Positions 20,470-31,499 of a stretch of DNA of 64,000 nucleotides are shown here, in pieces. A program made the translations under genes and the position numbers. The DNA is taken from contig JAJOZX010000481.1 in NCBI GenBank assembly GCA_023014485.1, positions 327,501-391,500 of the forward strand, in the 5' to 3' direction. The stretch comes from Bathynomus jamesi (taxonomy: Eukaryota > Arthropoda > Malacostraca > Isopoda > Cirolanidae). The notes beneath the pieces are model-generated. The model ran no database searches. It saw nothing but the letters and a program-made list of their open reading frames with translations, and was not told the DNA's origin. Position 1 is the stretch's first letter. Each line of letters begins with the position of its first letter.

Positions 20470-20646
20470 GTCCGACGAGGATCTAACACGTGTTATAGCT
20501 AGTTTTCGTGACAGTTTTGAAGAAACGCAAATAACCGACGGTGATTTGGAGGTTTTACAGCGCATTCAACCCAGTGACCTGAATACGGAGGTCGAAGTAT
20601 TGGCTCACATCCGGTCCAACGATTGCCAAGTCGTCGAGGAACTAAT
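20470..20646 (+). CDS. Putative second coding exon of the same gene
   Basis: Acceptor TCTCCTTAAAG|G at 20469/20470 and donor AAT|GTAAGC at 20646/20647 bound an open, acidic stretch: SDEDLTRVIASFRDSF, then ITDGDLEVLQRIQPSDL and AHIRSNDCQVVEELM. Its GC content is clearly higher than the flanks. Phase continues from the 19461 donor. The intron after it starts GTAAGC. Within 300 bp comes a TIR transposon and then Polinton-derived sequence, and I could not find a third exon. The function is unknown. Confidence 0.45.
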
Positions 20647-20941
20647 GTAAGCTTTTTTTTCTTTTGGTTAAGAACAAGACAGTGTATTTTTATGAATTTA
20701 TTAAATGATAGAAATCATGTTTTATAAATTAGATACAGATTTAGCATCCAATAAATAAGCTACAGAGCACAAGACTAACATTATTGGGGACATCTTATAT
20801 TTTACTAATACTGTTGCAATTATACATTTTATATATACGAGTAAAACTTTACATAACACATCGATTGCGCACAAATGGGAACCTTTTTTTCATCTTTATG
20901 CATATCAATTCATCATTCAGCTCAGCATGACGGGTCGAATA

Positions 20942-22141
20942 ACTGCCCAAAAAAAAAATGTTTTCCTGCTGATTCAATTCTAAGACCTGTTTCTGGATAA
21001 TATTGATGTGCTGATTTCAAAAATCACCTTAGATTTTGTCCATCACATCAGGTTTTCGTGCAATGCAATATGCCTATTTTGGGTGATCCATGAAGGGCGC
21101 TTATCAAAATTGATGATTTTTGAGACCTGTTAACAGCTGTTTTGCTGTTAAAATTTTAGCTGTGGAATACGCAAATCTGTGCATTAAATCTAAAGGTCAT
21201 GTACAACATATTAAAATCTTGGGTATCTGTGATTTCCCCAGGTGTGAGCGTGACGTCATGATCTGAGAGAGATTTCATTGGCGGAGTGAGAGCAGCCGGT
21301 TCCGGTTTCCAGGTCTTAGTGATGAGAAGCTTAAAGCTGGTATATTCGATGGTCCCATATAAGAAAACTGATGAAAGATCCGCAGTTCAGTAACTCAATG
21401 ACCGAAACGGAGGCAAGAGCTTGGAATGCTTTTGTGGCAGTAGTTAAGAACTTCCTAGGAAACAAAAAGTCTGAAAATTATAAAGATCTTGTAAAGGATT
21501 TACTTGTAAACTTTCAGCAGTTGGGTTGGAACGTGAGCATTAAAGTTCACTATCTCAACAGTCATCTGGGTAAATTTCCAGAAAATCTTGGTAATGTTAG
21601 TGAAGAGCAAGGTGAAAGGTTCCACCAAGATATCAAAGTGATGGAAGAAGGATACCAAGGAAGATGGGATACCCATATGATGGCTGACTACTGCTAGAGC
21701 CTGCAAAGAGGTTGTCTTGACATCTCTCATTCTAGGAAGTCCTATAACAGAAAATTTATCAGCACTGAAAAGTAAGAAAACAAGAAAAAAACAATGTTAA
21801 GAAAACTGGTCCCGTGCTTGCTTTAATATGGATTCATTTTTTGCTTATTTAAACACTTTTAATCACTTTATGTGTCAATATTACCATTGTATATTAAAGT
21901 TCACTCCCTGCACAATTGTTTACTTTTCCATGCTGATTCTGAGTATGTAAAAACTTATTTTTTCAAAAGAAAAAAATTGGGTATAACCCTGCCAAAATGC
22001 GATATCTCCAAAATATCTGTATTTGATTGCTCGAAAACCTGACGTGATAGGCAAAAACTAAGGTGATTTTTGAAATCAGCACACCAAAGTTACCTAAAAA
22101 CAGGTGTTAGAATTAAATCAGCAAAATTGGTGTTGGGCAGT
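20942..22141 (+). mobile_element. Long-TIR DNA transposon, short copy (family with 23375-25944)
   Basis: The left end ACTGCCCAA followed by TTCAATTCTAAGACCTGTTT and GTGCTGATTTCAAAAATCAC is mirrored at 21990-22141, so the TIRs are about 130-150 bp. It is 1,200 bp and holds only the C-terminal part of the family protein. The same TIR words (GCTGATTTCA, TATCACGTC) bound the longer copy at 23375-25944. No clear target duplication was seen for this copy. Confidence 0.75.
21296..21775 (+). pseudogene. C-terminal fragment of an arthropod transposon protein
   Basis: After a short lead-in in shifting frames (GSGFQVLSDEKLKAGIF), the open stretch 21371-21697 carries TETEARAWNAFVAVVKNFLG and SIKVHYLNSHLGKFPENLG. 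It also carries the strongly conserved SEEQGERFHQDIKVMEEGYQ and WDTHMMADYC. The same order is found in the protein at 23754-25436. I know this family as a repetitive uncharacterised protein in many arthropod genomes. The H-x-x-x-F-P and E-x-x-E-x-x-H spacing could be the end of an RNase-H-like transposase core, which is inference. The N-terminal two thirds is missing. Confidence 0.65.
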
Positions 22142-22156
22142 GTAATTTTTTAAAAT

Positions 22157-22536
22157 TTACAAATTCCCTTCCACGTGACATGTGCAGGGGAAGTGAAAGA
22201 AAATACATCCCGCAGTATTACAAAAATATCCTTGTAATTGGTGGGGATTCCAGACAATTTCGGGAATATGCAACTGTTCGAGAAATTTTACAATAACAGG
22301 GTCACTCCAGGGGAGAGTCCTGAGTGAGTTAAAAAAGTACATTCTTTCCCTATTTTTAAAGTATATTTCAAGCCAAAGAATCCTTCGCCACCAACAATAT
22401 CTCTGTTGACAAAAATTCCTCCGCATTTTCCCGTAGTTGGTAATTTCAACGTTTCATTCTTCGAAAACACACCGATAAATTTGGAGCGTGTGATTCGGTC
22501 ACTATTCATTACTCTCTGAAATGTATTCGCATTCAT
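22157..22536 (-). pseudogene. Adenain-type cysteine protease of a Polinton-like element, broken
   Basis: On the minus strand from ATG 22536, MNANTFQRVMNSDRITRSKF is followed by GVF and a GIFVNRD block, as at the N-terminus of the adenovirus-type (Ulp1-like) protease that Polintons and adintoviruses carry. A frame change near 22400 leads to a second stretch with IVKFLEQL, then WNPHQLQGYF and a Cys-containing end. These positions correspond to the glutamine and cysteine of the active site. The histidine block is damaged. Such proteases mature capsid proteins. It lies just downstream of the minor capsid relic, the order known for Polintons. It cannot make a working protein. Confidence 0.6.
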
Positions 22537-22550
22537 TTTAAAAGTCAGTA

Positions 22551-23374
22551 CTACACTCCTGAGCAGTCAACCTCAATTAGGGCTTGTGACTCGAGGTATA
22601 CTAGTAAGCTAATAGGCGCATCTATCTGGTTGGCGAATTCCAATCTGACTGAGATGTTCCCACTTTGTTGTGGACTTAATTGTGTATTTACACTAGCAGA
22701 TAAGTCAGGTGTGATGTCAAATGGGTAAAGGTTAAATTGATCGATGAATTATTTCTGCGTTACGCCAATCCCGAGCTCATCACAAGCACCTGCAATATGG
22801 GCCAGATTACTATAAGCTCTCGCGCAAAGCGGGAACACAGCGTCTGATGAGTAGTCCGTATCCATAGCCCCGCCCAACGCAACGCCATTGAAGTATAGAG
22901 TTATATTTTTAAGGCCGAAATTCTCGAATTTAAATGGACTCTTTTTATATTTTCCATTCGCCGAAGCGTGATCCTGCATTCCAATTATTAGCTTTTAGGT
23001 AGAACTCCCAGGGCCACGTTTTCTACCTGCTTGGAGGCCAACCCTGCGGGCACTGTGTATAGTTTGATCTGTACTCAGTTAATTGGGTATTTTACTGTGG
23101 TATGTAGTCAATTTTTTTCAATTTCTATATATTTCGGCGAACTTAGTTTCACTCACCGTACGCGCAGATATGTTTCCATAATGTGAATCATAACGGGTTT
23201 TGCGTTCCATTCTTGATCAGCTCCCAGTTGAGCTTTATTTTCATATTCACCCCATTCATAAGCAGTTTCTCCTGGAATGTGAAGTCTGTATGCAGGCGTC
23301 CAAAACATTCGTATATCTTCTTTTTAGAATTTGTAAATTTGTCCTTTATACCTTTTTCGTCTTTAGACTGATAA
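22551..23374 (-). pseudogene. Polinton-like minor capsid (penton-type) protein, C-terminal part
   Basis: On the minus strand, 23374-23200 reads GRLHTDFTFQEKLLMNGVN, a block typical of Polinton and adintovirus minor capsid proteins. 22979-22750 reads SPFKFENFGLKNITLYFNG. 22730-22551 reads FDITPDLSASV and ISLLVYLESQALIEVD before the stop TAG at 22553-22551. At least one stop and two frame changes interrupt it. The N-terminal part is on the far side of a 2,570-bp transposon (23375-25944). The intact protein would form capsid vertices. It is an old, inactive copy. Confidence 0.7.
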
Positions 23375-25944
23375 CACTAGGCAACAAATTTCAACTTTTT
23401 TTTTGTTACAGACACGTGAACTACTGATTCCTACTAAAGCGCTGATGCTGATTTCAGATCTGATATCAAAATTTCTCTATCACGTCCAGATTTTGTGTAA
23501 CCGAAAACCCCTATATTTTTCATTTTTTCTCACCCGCTTCTATTACGAAAGCCGTCTAAGCTACTTTTCCGTGCCACGTTTTATGTTAAGCATACTTAAA
23601 TAATTAGTGAACAGGGATGTCTTTCCTCCTTTATTCTGGCTTAAGACAGACAGCGGAATTCCGCTGGCGGAGTTATGTTACCACCCTGCGCCCAACCATC
23701 CACTCAAAGCGCGTTAGTATTTTGTTGTTACTACTGAAAGGCAAATTCCTGTCTTAAGTGAAACTTTGGTGTGTCCTCTTCCTTTGTCGCTTGTAGGATG
23801 ACGAGCTCTCCTTCTGCAGGAACCAACAATAATCTCCCATCATATTTGGGTTGAAATTACCTTGGTATCTGTTTTCCATAACTGAGATCTGTTGGTGGAT
23901 GCGCTCACCATGCTCGTCACTTACAGCCCCAAGGTTGGCCGGGAAGAAGTCAAGATGAGAATGTAAAAAATGAATTTTCAAAGACATTCTGCATCCATTA
24001 TTTCATAAGATTTAAGCATGTTTTCTACGAGTTTACGGTGGTTTTCAGCTTTGTGGTTTCCAAGAAAATTTTGACAACTTCAACGAAAGATGTCCATGCT
24101 CCTAGTTCATTCTCATTTAGGTTAGATGGAAACGATGAGTCGTGGATGACACTGCGGATCTGTAGTCCAGTGAAAACTCCAGCTTCTAGCTTAGCATCTG
24201 TCAATATTCCTTTGAATTTATCCTTTAAATATTGGAAACCACTACCTTGATGATCCATACCCTTCACGAAATTTTCATAAGGCCAAGTTTAATGTGAAGT
24301 GGTGGAAGAAGATGTACTTTCGAGGGTCATAAGTGCTGGGTGTTTCACATTGTATTTACCAACAACATGTCAGTTCTAGATAGCCAATCATGTTTTTTGT
24401 AGTAGTGGTTCTTGTCATCTCTGCTGTTCCATAGACACAAAAAGCACATATGCTTTGTGTAGCCCAACTGTAACCCAAGAAGTAATGATACAACTTTAAG
24501 GTCGCCACAAATATTCCATGTGGGTCCTTATATTTGATGAGTCTTAGCAGCAGTTTCATCGATTCATAAGTCTCATTAAGGCCAGTGGCATGTGCTACAG
24601 GTATTGAAGGTTTTTTCATTGCCGTTGTGCAGTAATACAGCTTTAAGGCTAGCTTTACTTGAGTCAATGAACAGTCTCCATTCTTTTGGATCATAGCGAC
24701 AGCCAATCCCTTGCATCAGACCACTGATATCGTGGCAGAAACAAACGTTTTCTTCCTGTAAGTAAAATGATGAAAACTGCAAATGGCGATGGCGGAAATG
24801 GGAAACTTTGGTGTTTGGTTGGAGAAGATTAAATTCTTGAAGTCTTGAACCAAGCAACTCTGCCTTTTCTTTTGGTAATTCCAAATCGCGCACTAAGTCA
24901 TTTAACTCCGCTTGACTTAACAAATGTGGGGAAATATTTGCATCTGGAACATATATGCCATCTTTCCCTGTTTCTATATCACTAGCAGAATCTTCAGATG
25001 AACTGCTGTCTGTTATCGTTGCTGGTGGAACTGGTGGTGGATTTGTTTCATCATGTGGTACTGGTTTCATTGCTGATTCGCAGTTTGGGTACGTGATCTT
25101 TGATTTGTTTTTCTTTGTGAAACCAGCAATCTTTGTCAAACAAAAATAACAATCATTGAAGTGATTTTTCGGCTCACGCCAAACCATGGGGACTGAGAAC
25201 GGCATAGCTTTTCTTTTACCATTCATCCAAGCTATTAACATTGCATTGCACTGTGCACAGCAAATATGTGGTGCCCAGTCCCTCTGTTGGTCTCCTAACT
25301 TACAGTCAAAATAACACTTGTAGGCAAGTTTAATCTTTGTTGTTATGTTTCTACGTTGTGGCTTAGGTGTATATTGTCCACAGACAAAGCAGAAGTTGTC
25401 TGGGTGATTTACACAAGCACGTCTATTTGATGCCATTTTGAATTACCATACAATATCTGAAAAAACGTAGAAAGTAATTATTACGATGTGCAAAATAAAA
25501 AGAAATACACACCGTAGTACAAAACAAATGCTATAAAAACACACAAGTCACCACAACCTGTCACTTGCTCATCAGCAGAGAGCTTCAACAACCGTTCTGC
25601 TTGACTGTCACGTAGCGACTGATCGTTGGGCCGTTGCCCGTTACTATGCTCTTGACTCAGTGTTGCCAACTCGGGATAAATTTTATTTATCAAAATTGTT
25701 CGAATTTGTATATAGTTGGCAAAAAAATTGCTTTAACCTTGAAAAGCAAGTTTCATATTACTGGCATTAAGCCGATTAAAACCAAAATCTGGACGTGGTA
25801 GAAAATTTTACTAAAAGTGATTTGCATTTTACACAAAATCTAGACGTGATAGAAAAAATCTAATTATAGATTTGAAATCAGCATACCGAAATTAGCTAGG
25901 AGCACCTATTTGGTCTTCTGTAACAAAATCTTTGTTGCCTAGTG
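23375..25944 (-). mobile_element. Long-TIR DNA transposon, 2.57 kb, inserted in the capsid gene
   Basis: The ends CACTAGGCAACAAA (23375 on) and the reverse complement (to 25944) are inverted and followed on both sides by GCTGATTTCA, CTATCACGTC and AGATTTTGTGTAA. TIRs therefore reach about 150 bp. ATAA on both sides (23371-23374 and 25945-25948) is a possible 4-bp target duplication. The element separates two parts of the Polinton-like minor capsid gene that continue on the same strand. It carries one broken protein-coding gene. Confidence 0.75.
23754..25436 (-). pseudogene. Arthropod transposon protein with Cys-rich N-terminus, frameshifted
   Basis: It starts at ATG 25436 (MASNRRACVNHPDNFCFVCG). 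The N-terminal 110 residues hold three Cys pairs and WAPHICCAQCN, then PMVWREPKNHFNDCYFC, so it looks zinc-binding. An acidic linker (TDSSSSEDSASDIE) and RYDPKEWRLFIDSSKASLKA follow, up to a frameshift near 24590. Further pieces are 24600-24356 (NETYESMKLLLRLIKY), 24267-24025 (LNENELGAWTSFVEVVKIFL) and 23987-23754 (LKIHFLHSHLDFFPANLG, SDEHGERIHQQI). The order matches a widespread arthropod repeat protein of unknown biochemistry. Its place between TIRs implies a transposase. Three frame breaks make it inactive. Confidence 0.75.
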
Positions 25945-26250
25945 ATAATAGCCCTCGACAGTTAAAAAGGTATCCTTCGCTTCTTTGGAAAAGTTGAGGA
26001 CATTTTCCAGAGAAGCTCGTAGGTGATAATAGCCCGTTCCTGCCGAGATGTTGACCTGATTTAAATATACACCACACTGGCTGAATATGGAGTGTAGAAA
26101 ATTTGTTTCGGGAAATACAATATATTTATCATCGCAGTCCGTTCCGTCTGAATGGGCTATATGTAGTTTAGCGTACATGTGCATGCAAATGAGTCGGGAT
26201 GTTGCAGAGTGGTCGACGCGGGTCGATCCTGAACCTTCGTTCAAACTCAC
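25945..26250 (-). pseudogene. Polinton-like minor capsid protein, N-terminal part
   Basis: The minus-strand stretch carries FLHSIFSQCGVYLNQ and LRASLENVLNFSKEAKD. These are the recognisable blocks of Polinton-type minor capsid proteins, where LHSLFSQ-like and YRA-like blocks stand in this order. The usual first residues are absent, because the sequence runs into a TA microsatellite at 26265-26290. At 25945 it is cut by the long-TIR transposon, and the rest of the gene resumes at 23374. Confidence 0.65.
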
Positions 26251-26254
26251 CTAA

Positions 26255-26292
<38 letters not shown>

Positions 26293-26429
26293 CTGTATAT
26301 ACATGTCAGTGCTATACTCCATTTTGATACCAAGGATAGTAGGGAGAGACAAGGAGCTACAGAAAAAAGGGTACAAAACTCTGCAAGCCAAACAGATAAC
26401 GCAAAATCCACAAGTCAAAGGTCTTTGAG

Positions 26430-26640
26430 TAATATTGTCGTCGGATGCAGAATTCAGAGAGTGCTATAACATCAAAATTACAACGACTAGAAAAATAATG
26501 GGAATCATCTGGAAGAGCTTCCGCAACAGAAAAGCAAACATCATGCTCAAATTATGGAAGAGTCTAGTCCTACCAATAATTGAGTAGGACGAGACATTGC
26601 GAACATTGAAGCTATACAAAGGGTTTTTACGTCGAAGATA
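26430..26640 (+). pseudogene. CR1-like reverse transcriptase C-terminal fragment
   Basis: The plus strand reads ITTTRKIMGIIWKSFRNRK and LWKSLVLPIIE with a stop directly after. This corresponds to the KAKRVAGQVLKTFKRRDRT...LLKTLIIPKLEYC block of the element at 53.5-57.9 kb. It is short and decayed, with no flanking element structure visible. Confidence 0.55.
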
Positions 26641-26659
26641 GCGTAAACGGAAGGTGAAG

Positions 26660-27090
26660 ACTACTGGTGTCGACTACATTCCCTTGGTTCTTACTGACAG
26701 GTTTTCTAACAAGAGTATCTTTTAATTATTATTTTTACCAGCAAAAATACAAAAAAATTTTAATAATTTTCTGTTCTTACTTGTATCCATGGAACAGACA
26801 TAAATAATTGGGAATGATTAGGCATCCTACTTTTTGTACCATTTTCAAATTTTAGATGTTTTACTTAACAGTCCTTGATCTGAATCATCTAGTCGCAAAA
26901 ATAAGAATATTGGACCTCTCACTATATACAACGTATCCCGGTGAGACGGTGAAGTTGTCTGAGAGCTGAGATAAACTTACTGTAAATAATGTATAAATGA
27001 TTTGGCAAGCAACCACGAAGATGAGAAGTTTAAGTTAAATAGAAATTCAGAAGAAATTAAATATTGGTGCAGAGAACTGGATGAAAATTT
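26660..27090. other. No feature seen
   Basis: AT-rich, no coding sequence or repeat recognised by eye. Confidence 0.5.
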
Positions 27091-27099
27091 TATAAAATT

Positions 27100-27230
27100 G
27101 ATAAGATTAGGTTAGGTATACCCCTATCGGGGTTGAGGTCATCCCACCTTCTCCCCCAAAGTCTCTTCTCTCTTCCTGCTTTCTCTCCTCTCTCTCTTAG
27201 GTTAGGTGGATTCCCCCAGCCTGTAGATAA
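27100..27230 (+). repeat. Dispersed repeat (CCCCTATCGGGG hairpin family)
   Basis: Related to 31190-31390 and to the reverse of 12437-12620: GTATACCCCTATCGGGG, CCCACCTTCTCCCCC, then a short CT tract. Confidence 0.6.
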
Positions 27231-27488
27231 ATAGAGGGCAAGAGATGAAGCCAAACCCGTGTAATACGTAAAAGCAGAAATTTGAATGCCCTTTAAAAAG
27301 AAAAACGACGAATAATCTAATGACCAGTTCTGGAACATTCTTCCTCATTCCATCTTTCCCTGTCTATGACTAAGGATGTTATATTTAAATCAGGTCAACT
27401 TGCGCAAAATTACAAGCCAAGAAAGATATCGATTTATTGCTTTATAGAAGACGAGAGTAGGCAACTTTAATTTGTGTGATGATTTTAA

Positions 27489-28590
27489 AAGATGAGTTAA
27501 ACCTAATAAAATGGTCGTGAAATATTTTTCAGTTTTTACTGTGCTGCATAAAACCCACCTTCGCCCTCACGGTCTCACCCCTCGGCCCTCACCCCATTAA
27601 AAATTCGAACCCCCCTCTAATTTTAATTCCTAGGAAAACACTGTTTTAACCCCTCCCTCTGCTAACATTGTTGCTATTATTGTCTTTGGTAGAGCGGAGA
27701 GACTGATTGAGGCGCATTGTGGTGGGCTGGCGGGAGGCGAACCGCGAATGTAAACACCGCCAAATCACGGTTAACTCCATGTCACGATCACGGATAAGTA
27801 CACAACGGTAACAATTAATAAGTCGTGGTTAATTCAACTGACGACAGTGAATCACGGATAACCGCGTGAATAAAATGTGTGTGTGTGTGTGTACTGTATA
27901 CCTTGTTAACCTCGTTGCGGTTCCATGCGTCAGTCTCTCTTCACACGAAGGTCAAGCTGGTGGGTCCCGCCTCTAGGCCTGGTTTGGTGGAGGAGCGAGT
28001 TGCTCTCTTGCTTTCTCCACCGCACATAGCCAGGTACACCCGGCTCATCTGGTACCGTCCTGAGTCAAATTTAAAAGATGAGTTAAACCTAATAAAATGG
28101 ACGTGAAACATTTTTCAGTTTTTACTATGGTGCCATAAAGCCAACCTTCGCCATCGCGGTCTCACCCCTCGGCCCTCACCCCATTAAAAACTCGAACGCC
28201 CCCTAATTTTAATTCCTGGGGAAAGCACTGTTGTAACCCCTCCCTCTGCTAATATTGTTGCTAATATTGTCTTTGGTAGAGTGGAGAGACACTGACTGAG
28301 GCGCATTGTGGTGGGATGGCGGGAGGCGAACCGCGAATGTAAACACCGCCAAATCACGGTTAACTCCATGTCACGATCACGGATAAGTTCACAATGGTAA
28401 CAATTAGTAAGTCATGGTTAATTCAGTTGACGACAGTGAATTACGGATAACCGCGTGAATAAAATGTGTGTGTGTGCCGTATACCTCGTTAACCTCGTTG
28501 CGGTTCCATGCGTCGGTCTCTCTTCACACGAAGGTCAAGCTCGTGGCCCCGCCTCTAGGCCTGGCTTAGTGGAGGAGCGAGTTGGAGTTT
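27489..28590 (-). repeat. Tandem duplication of a CR1-like 3' end
   Basis: Two direct copies (27489-28068 and about 28069-28590), both starting GATGAGTTAAACCTAATAAAATGG, match at roughly 93-95% by eye. On the minus strand each ends in the last coding codons and 3' region of the 53.5-57.9 kb element family (CTCGTTAACCTCGTTGCGGTT, GCCTCTAGGCCTGG). The upstream part CACGGATAACCGCGTGAAT also appears at 5340-5560. The GT run inside varies in length. Confidence 0.75.
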
Positions 28591-28814
28591 CAGTCCACTT
28601 CGTTTCGGATTAAAATCTCGTAATACTCTTCGTCAAGAAATAAAGCTATCATTATCATATAAATGTGAAGAACGAAATACAGCATCAGGTGTCTCCAGAA
28701 ATTAATTTTGTGGAAAGATGCAATACCCAGATAGAATGTTTATCTCGAGGCATAGAGAGACAAATTTTGGTGTCGGTGGAAAGGAAAAAAATTATCCGTC
28801 AAACAGTTCGCCAG

Positions 28815-28819
28815 GGAAT

Positions 28820-28879
<60 letters not shown>

Positions 28880-28882
28880 CAG
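28815..28882. repeat. (GA)n microsatellite
   Basis: A GA run of about 30 repeats. Apparent Arg-Glu reading frames across it are artefacts. Confidence 0.95.
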
Positions 28883-28929
28883 AGAAGTTTTGTTTTGGTG
28901 TTTAATTTTCTGAGGTGTCGAACCATCTC

Positions 28930-29541
28930 ATTTTGAAATTGTAAGCTTTAGTAACATTAAATGGAAATATTTAATAAGTGGAAGGCAAGTACCAGGTGGC
29001 CTACTTGACCGCAAGAATGGTATGAGACTTAATTATTAACCCGTTCCGTTAACATAGCGCCGAAAAACTCCATCGTACAACAGATGTTTCAAATAGTTTA
29101 TCACTTGTTTTAAATTTTATTTTTTAATGTATAAATTTTTAATATCACCTTATTAATTCACGCATGACGAGAATAATAGTTTTCCATTCCGTGCTTTTCA
29201 GAACGTACACCGAAGTGTATTTAAGGCAAAAATAACAGATGTCAGGTGTTTTGCGCGGAGATATGAATTAGCGAAGGGCCGGATTCTTTTCGCTCTCTGA
29301 AAGGTATTAGTGGCGATGGCATCCAAATTTACCTGTCACCTTCCATACAGATGGGTTTTGTTTCATTAAATCCAAATGCAGAGACATCCGTCTGTCGCCA
29401 ACGCAATATAAAAACACCGAAAGGTGTTAGTTGCCTAAAAATGAAAATTATTTTTCAAAAATTTAAAATAAAATTTTGAGGAGCGAGAGAGAAGTTATTC
29501 GAGAGATAGAGAGAAGGCTGATTGGAGATTAAAATTTATGC

Positions 29542-29545
<4 letters not shown>
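28930..29545. other. No gene seen
   Basis: AT-rich spacer. GAAAGGTGTTAG-like words recur at about 29298 and 29418, but no coding sequence or element ends are recognised. Confidence 0.5.
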
Positions 29546-29585
<40 letters not shown>

Positions 29586-29893
29586 AATAATAATAACATT
29601 GGTAGCTTTTAGTACGTGTATAAACAACATTGCTCGGTACATTCGTTGATGACGGAGGGAAATGTTTCCGAGGTTTACTTCGATATTGAAGATCTATGAA
29701 CGTAATATATATATATATATTATATATATATATATATATGTAGTTGGTGCATGTGTGTGTGTGTGTGCGCGTGCAATAATAATAATAACATTGGTAGCTT
29801 TTAGTACGTGTATAAACAACATTGGTTGGTACATTCGTTGATGACGGAGACAATTGTTTCTGAGTTTAACATCGATATTGAAGATCTATGGAC

Positions 29894-29941
<48 letters not shown>
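29546..29941 (-). repeat. TCTTCAATG-family tandem repeats, inverted, with GT and TA runs
   Basis: Two units on the minus strand (29640-29715 and 29825-29900) carry GAAGATCTATGAACGT, GATGACGGAG and TACGTGTATAAACAACATTG. A GT run precedes them (29546-29582), and TA runs lie at 29706-29738 and 29893-29941. They lie on the 3' side of the minus-strand retroelement at 30080-31136, the same relative place as at 16991-18260. Confidence 0.75.
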
Positions 29942-29942
<1 letters not shown>

Positions 29943-30079
29943 GTTTCAGACCAACAAAGACCCTAGGATCCACTTATGGTTGGTCTACCTAACTGTGTTC
30001 GTAATTGTGTATTGTGCATGTCCTCCATGGTGGCGGAGAGGACCTACAATTTTACGTGGGTTCCGAACCACAAAGCCTT

Positions 30080-31136
30080 AATTTTACTACCTTAAACTAT
30101 ACCTAATCTATCAACATATGCGTCTAAGCGATTTTTAAACATGTTTATAGACGTGCTACTAGTCACTTCTACCGGCAAACTATTCTAGCTATTTACTATT
30201 CTATGCGTAAAAAAAATTTTGGCAACTGCTGTCTCGAACCTTCTACTTGTCAACTTACACCCATTATTTCTAGTCCTATTATATTGAGATATTTCGAAAA
30301 GCTATCTCTATCTACGTTATCGAACCCATTCATAATTTTGAAAACCTGAATTAGATCACCACTTAGCCTCCTAGTCTCGAGTGTAGTCAATTTTAACTCC
30401 TTAAGCCTATCCTCGTACGACTTCGTCCTAAGCGACGGAATCATCTTAGTTGCTCGTCTTTGAACTCTTTCGATTTTGTCTACATCTTTTTGCATATGCG
30501 GATTCCAAAATTGGATCACATACTCCAAATGGGGTCTAACTAATGATTTATAAAGAGGAACAATAATATCGCGCGATTTGTACTCAAAATTCGTAGCTAT
30601 AAAACCTAGCACTTTGTTCTCTTTATTGACAGTGACTACGGGTGCGGCAAAAATAACGCCCTTTTTAGTTTTATTGAAGGAAATAAATCAATTACAGCAT
30701 TTTAAGAGAAATAATAAGGTTTTTAAGAAAAATACAGCATTTTAAGAAAAATAATAAGTACTTTCTCAGTAAAAACTAAAAAATAACAAAATGATACAAC
30801 ATAAAACTAAAAAATTATACTGTATAAAACTATAAAGATACAATTATTAAAAGGGCGTTACTTTTGCCGCACCCGGTATAACTCCTAAATCTTTTTCCTG
30901 TTCTACGCTTGCTAACTCCTTCCCTGACATACTATACGCAAAATTACCGTTACGCGAACCTATATGTAAAATTTTGCACTTATCGACGTTAAATCTCATT
31001 TGCCATGTGACTAACCAATCAACGATTTTATTCAGATCTTCCTGGATTTTACCTCTATCTTGATCATTAATCGCCCTACCACCCAACTTCGTGTCATCCG
31101 CAAACTTTGAAACTGTACTGACTCGGCCGACATTAG
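30080..31136 (-). pseudogene. CR1/Jockey-type reverse transcriptase C-terminal half, split by a MITE
   Basis: On the minus strand the catalytic FADDTKLGG lies at about 31110-31084. It is followed by INDQDRGKIQEDLNKIVDWL and MRFNVDKCKILHIGS, up to KDLGVI at 30879. After the 238-bp MITE the frame resumes with VNKENKVLGFIATNF, LYKSLVRPHLEYV and RVQRRATKMIPSLR (to about 30255). The protein is closest in the window to that at 14390-16419, but this copy keeps the region deleted there. The 5' part and endonuclease are missing. Confidence 0.75.
30639..30876. mobile_element. Tc1/mariner-type MITE, 238 bp
   Basis: TIRs CGGGTGCGGCAAAAATAACG (left) and the reverse complement of CGGGTGCGGCAAAAGTAACG (right) are flanked by TA (30637-30638 and 30877-30878). 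Removing it restores a continuous reverse transcriptase frame. The interior is AT-rich with a repeated ACAGCATTTTAAGA word and no coding capacity. Confidence 0.85.
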
Positions 31137-31189
31137 CTCGTTAATATATATAAAAAAAAGCGTGTGTGTGTGTGGGTGTGTGTGGGTGT

Positions 31190-31282
31190 AATATGCCAAC
31201 TGGCTGAAAGACACTTCTAAGCTCGGTGATGCGACCCTGAACTCTCATTATACACCTGGATCTTCCAGGTGGAGGATGCTCT

Positions 31283-31327
<45 letters not shown>

Positions 31328-31390
31328 TAAGTTAAGTATACCCCTTTGGGGGGTGAGGCCGTCCCACCTTCTCCCCAAATATGTTAAGTG
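31190..31390 (+). repeat. Dispersed repeat with (CT)n
   Basis: GGATCTTCCAGGTGGAGGATG, a CT run at 31287-31321, and CCCCTTTGGGGGG mirror the sequence at 12437-12620. Confidence 0.7.
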
Positions 31391-31499
31391 AACACCCCCA
31401 GCTTGCTAAGGGAATTCCTCTTTTTTTGGTACCCTGGGGGTTGGGGGTTGGCAATAGGGGAGGTGGAAGGGTTGGCACTATCACTCATTTGATCAACAT

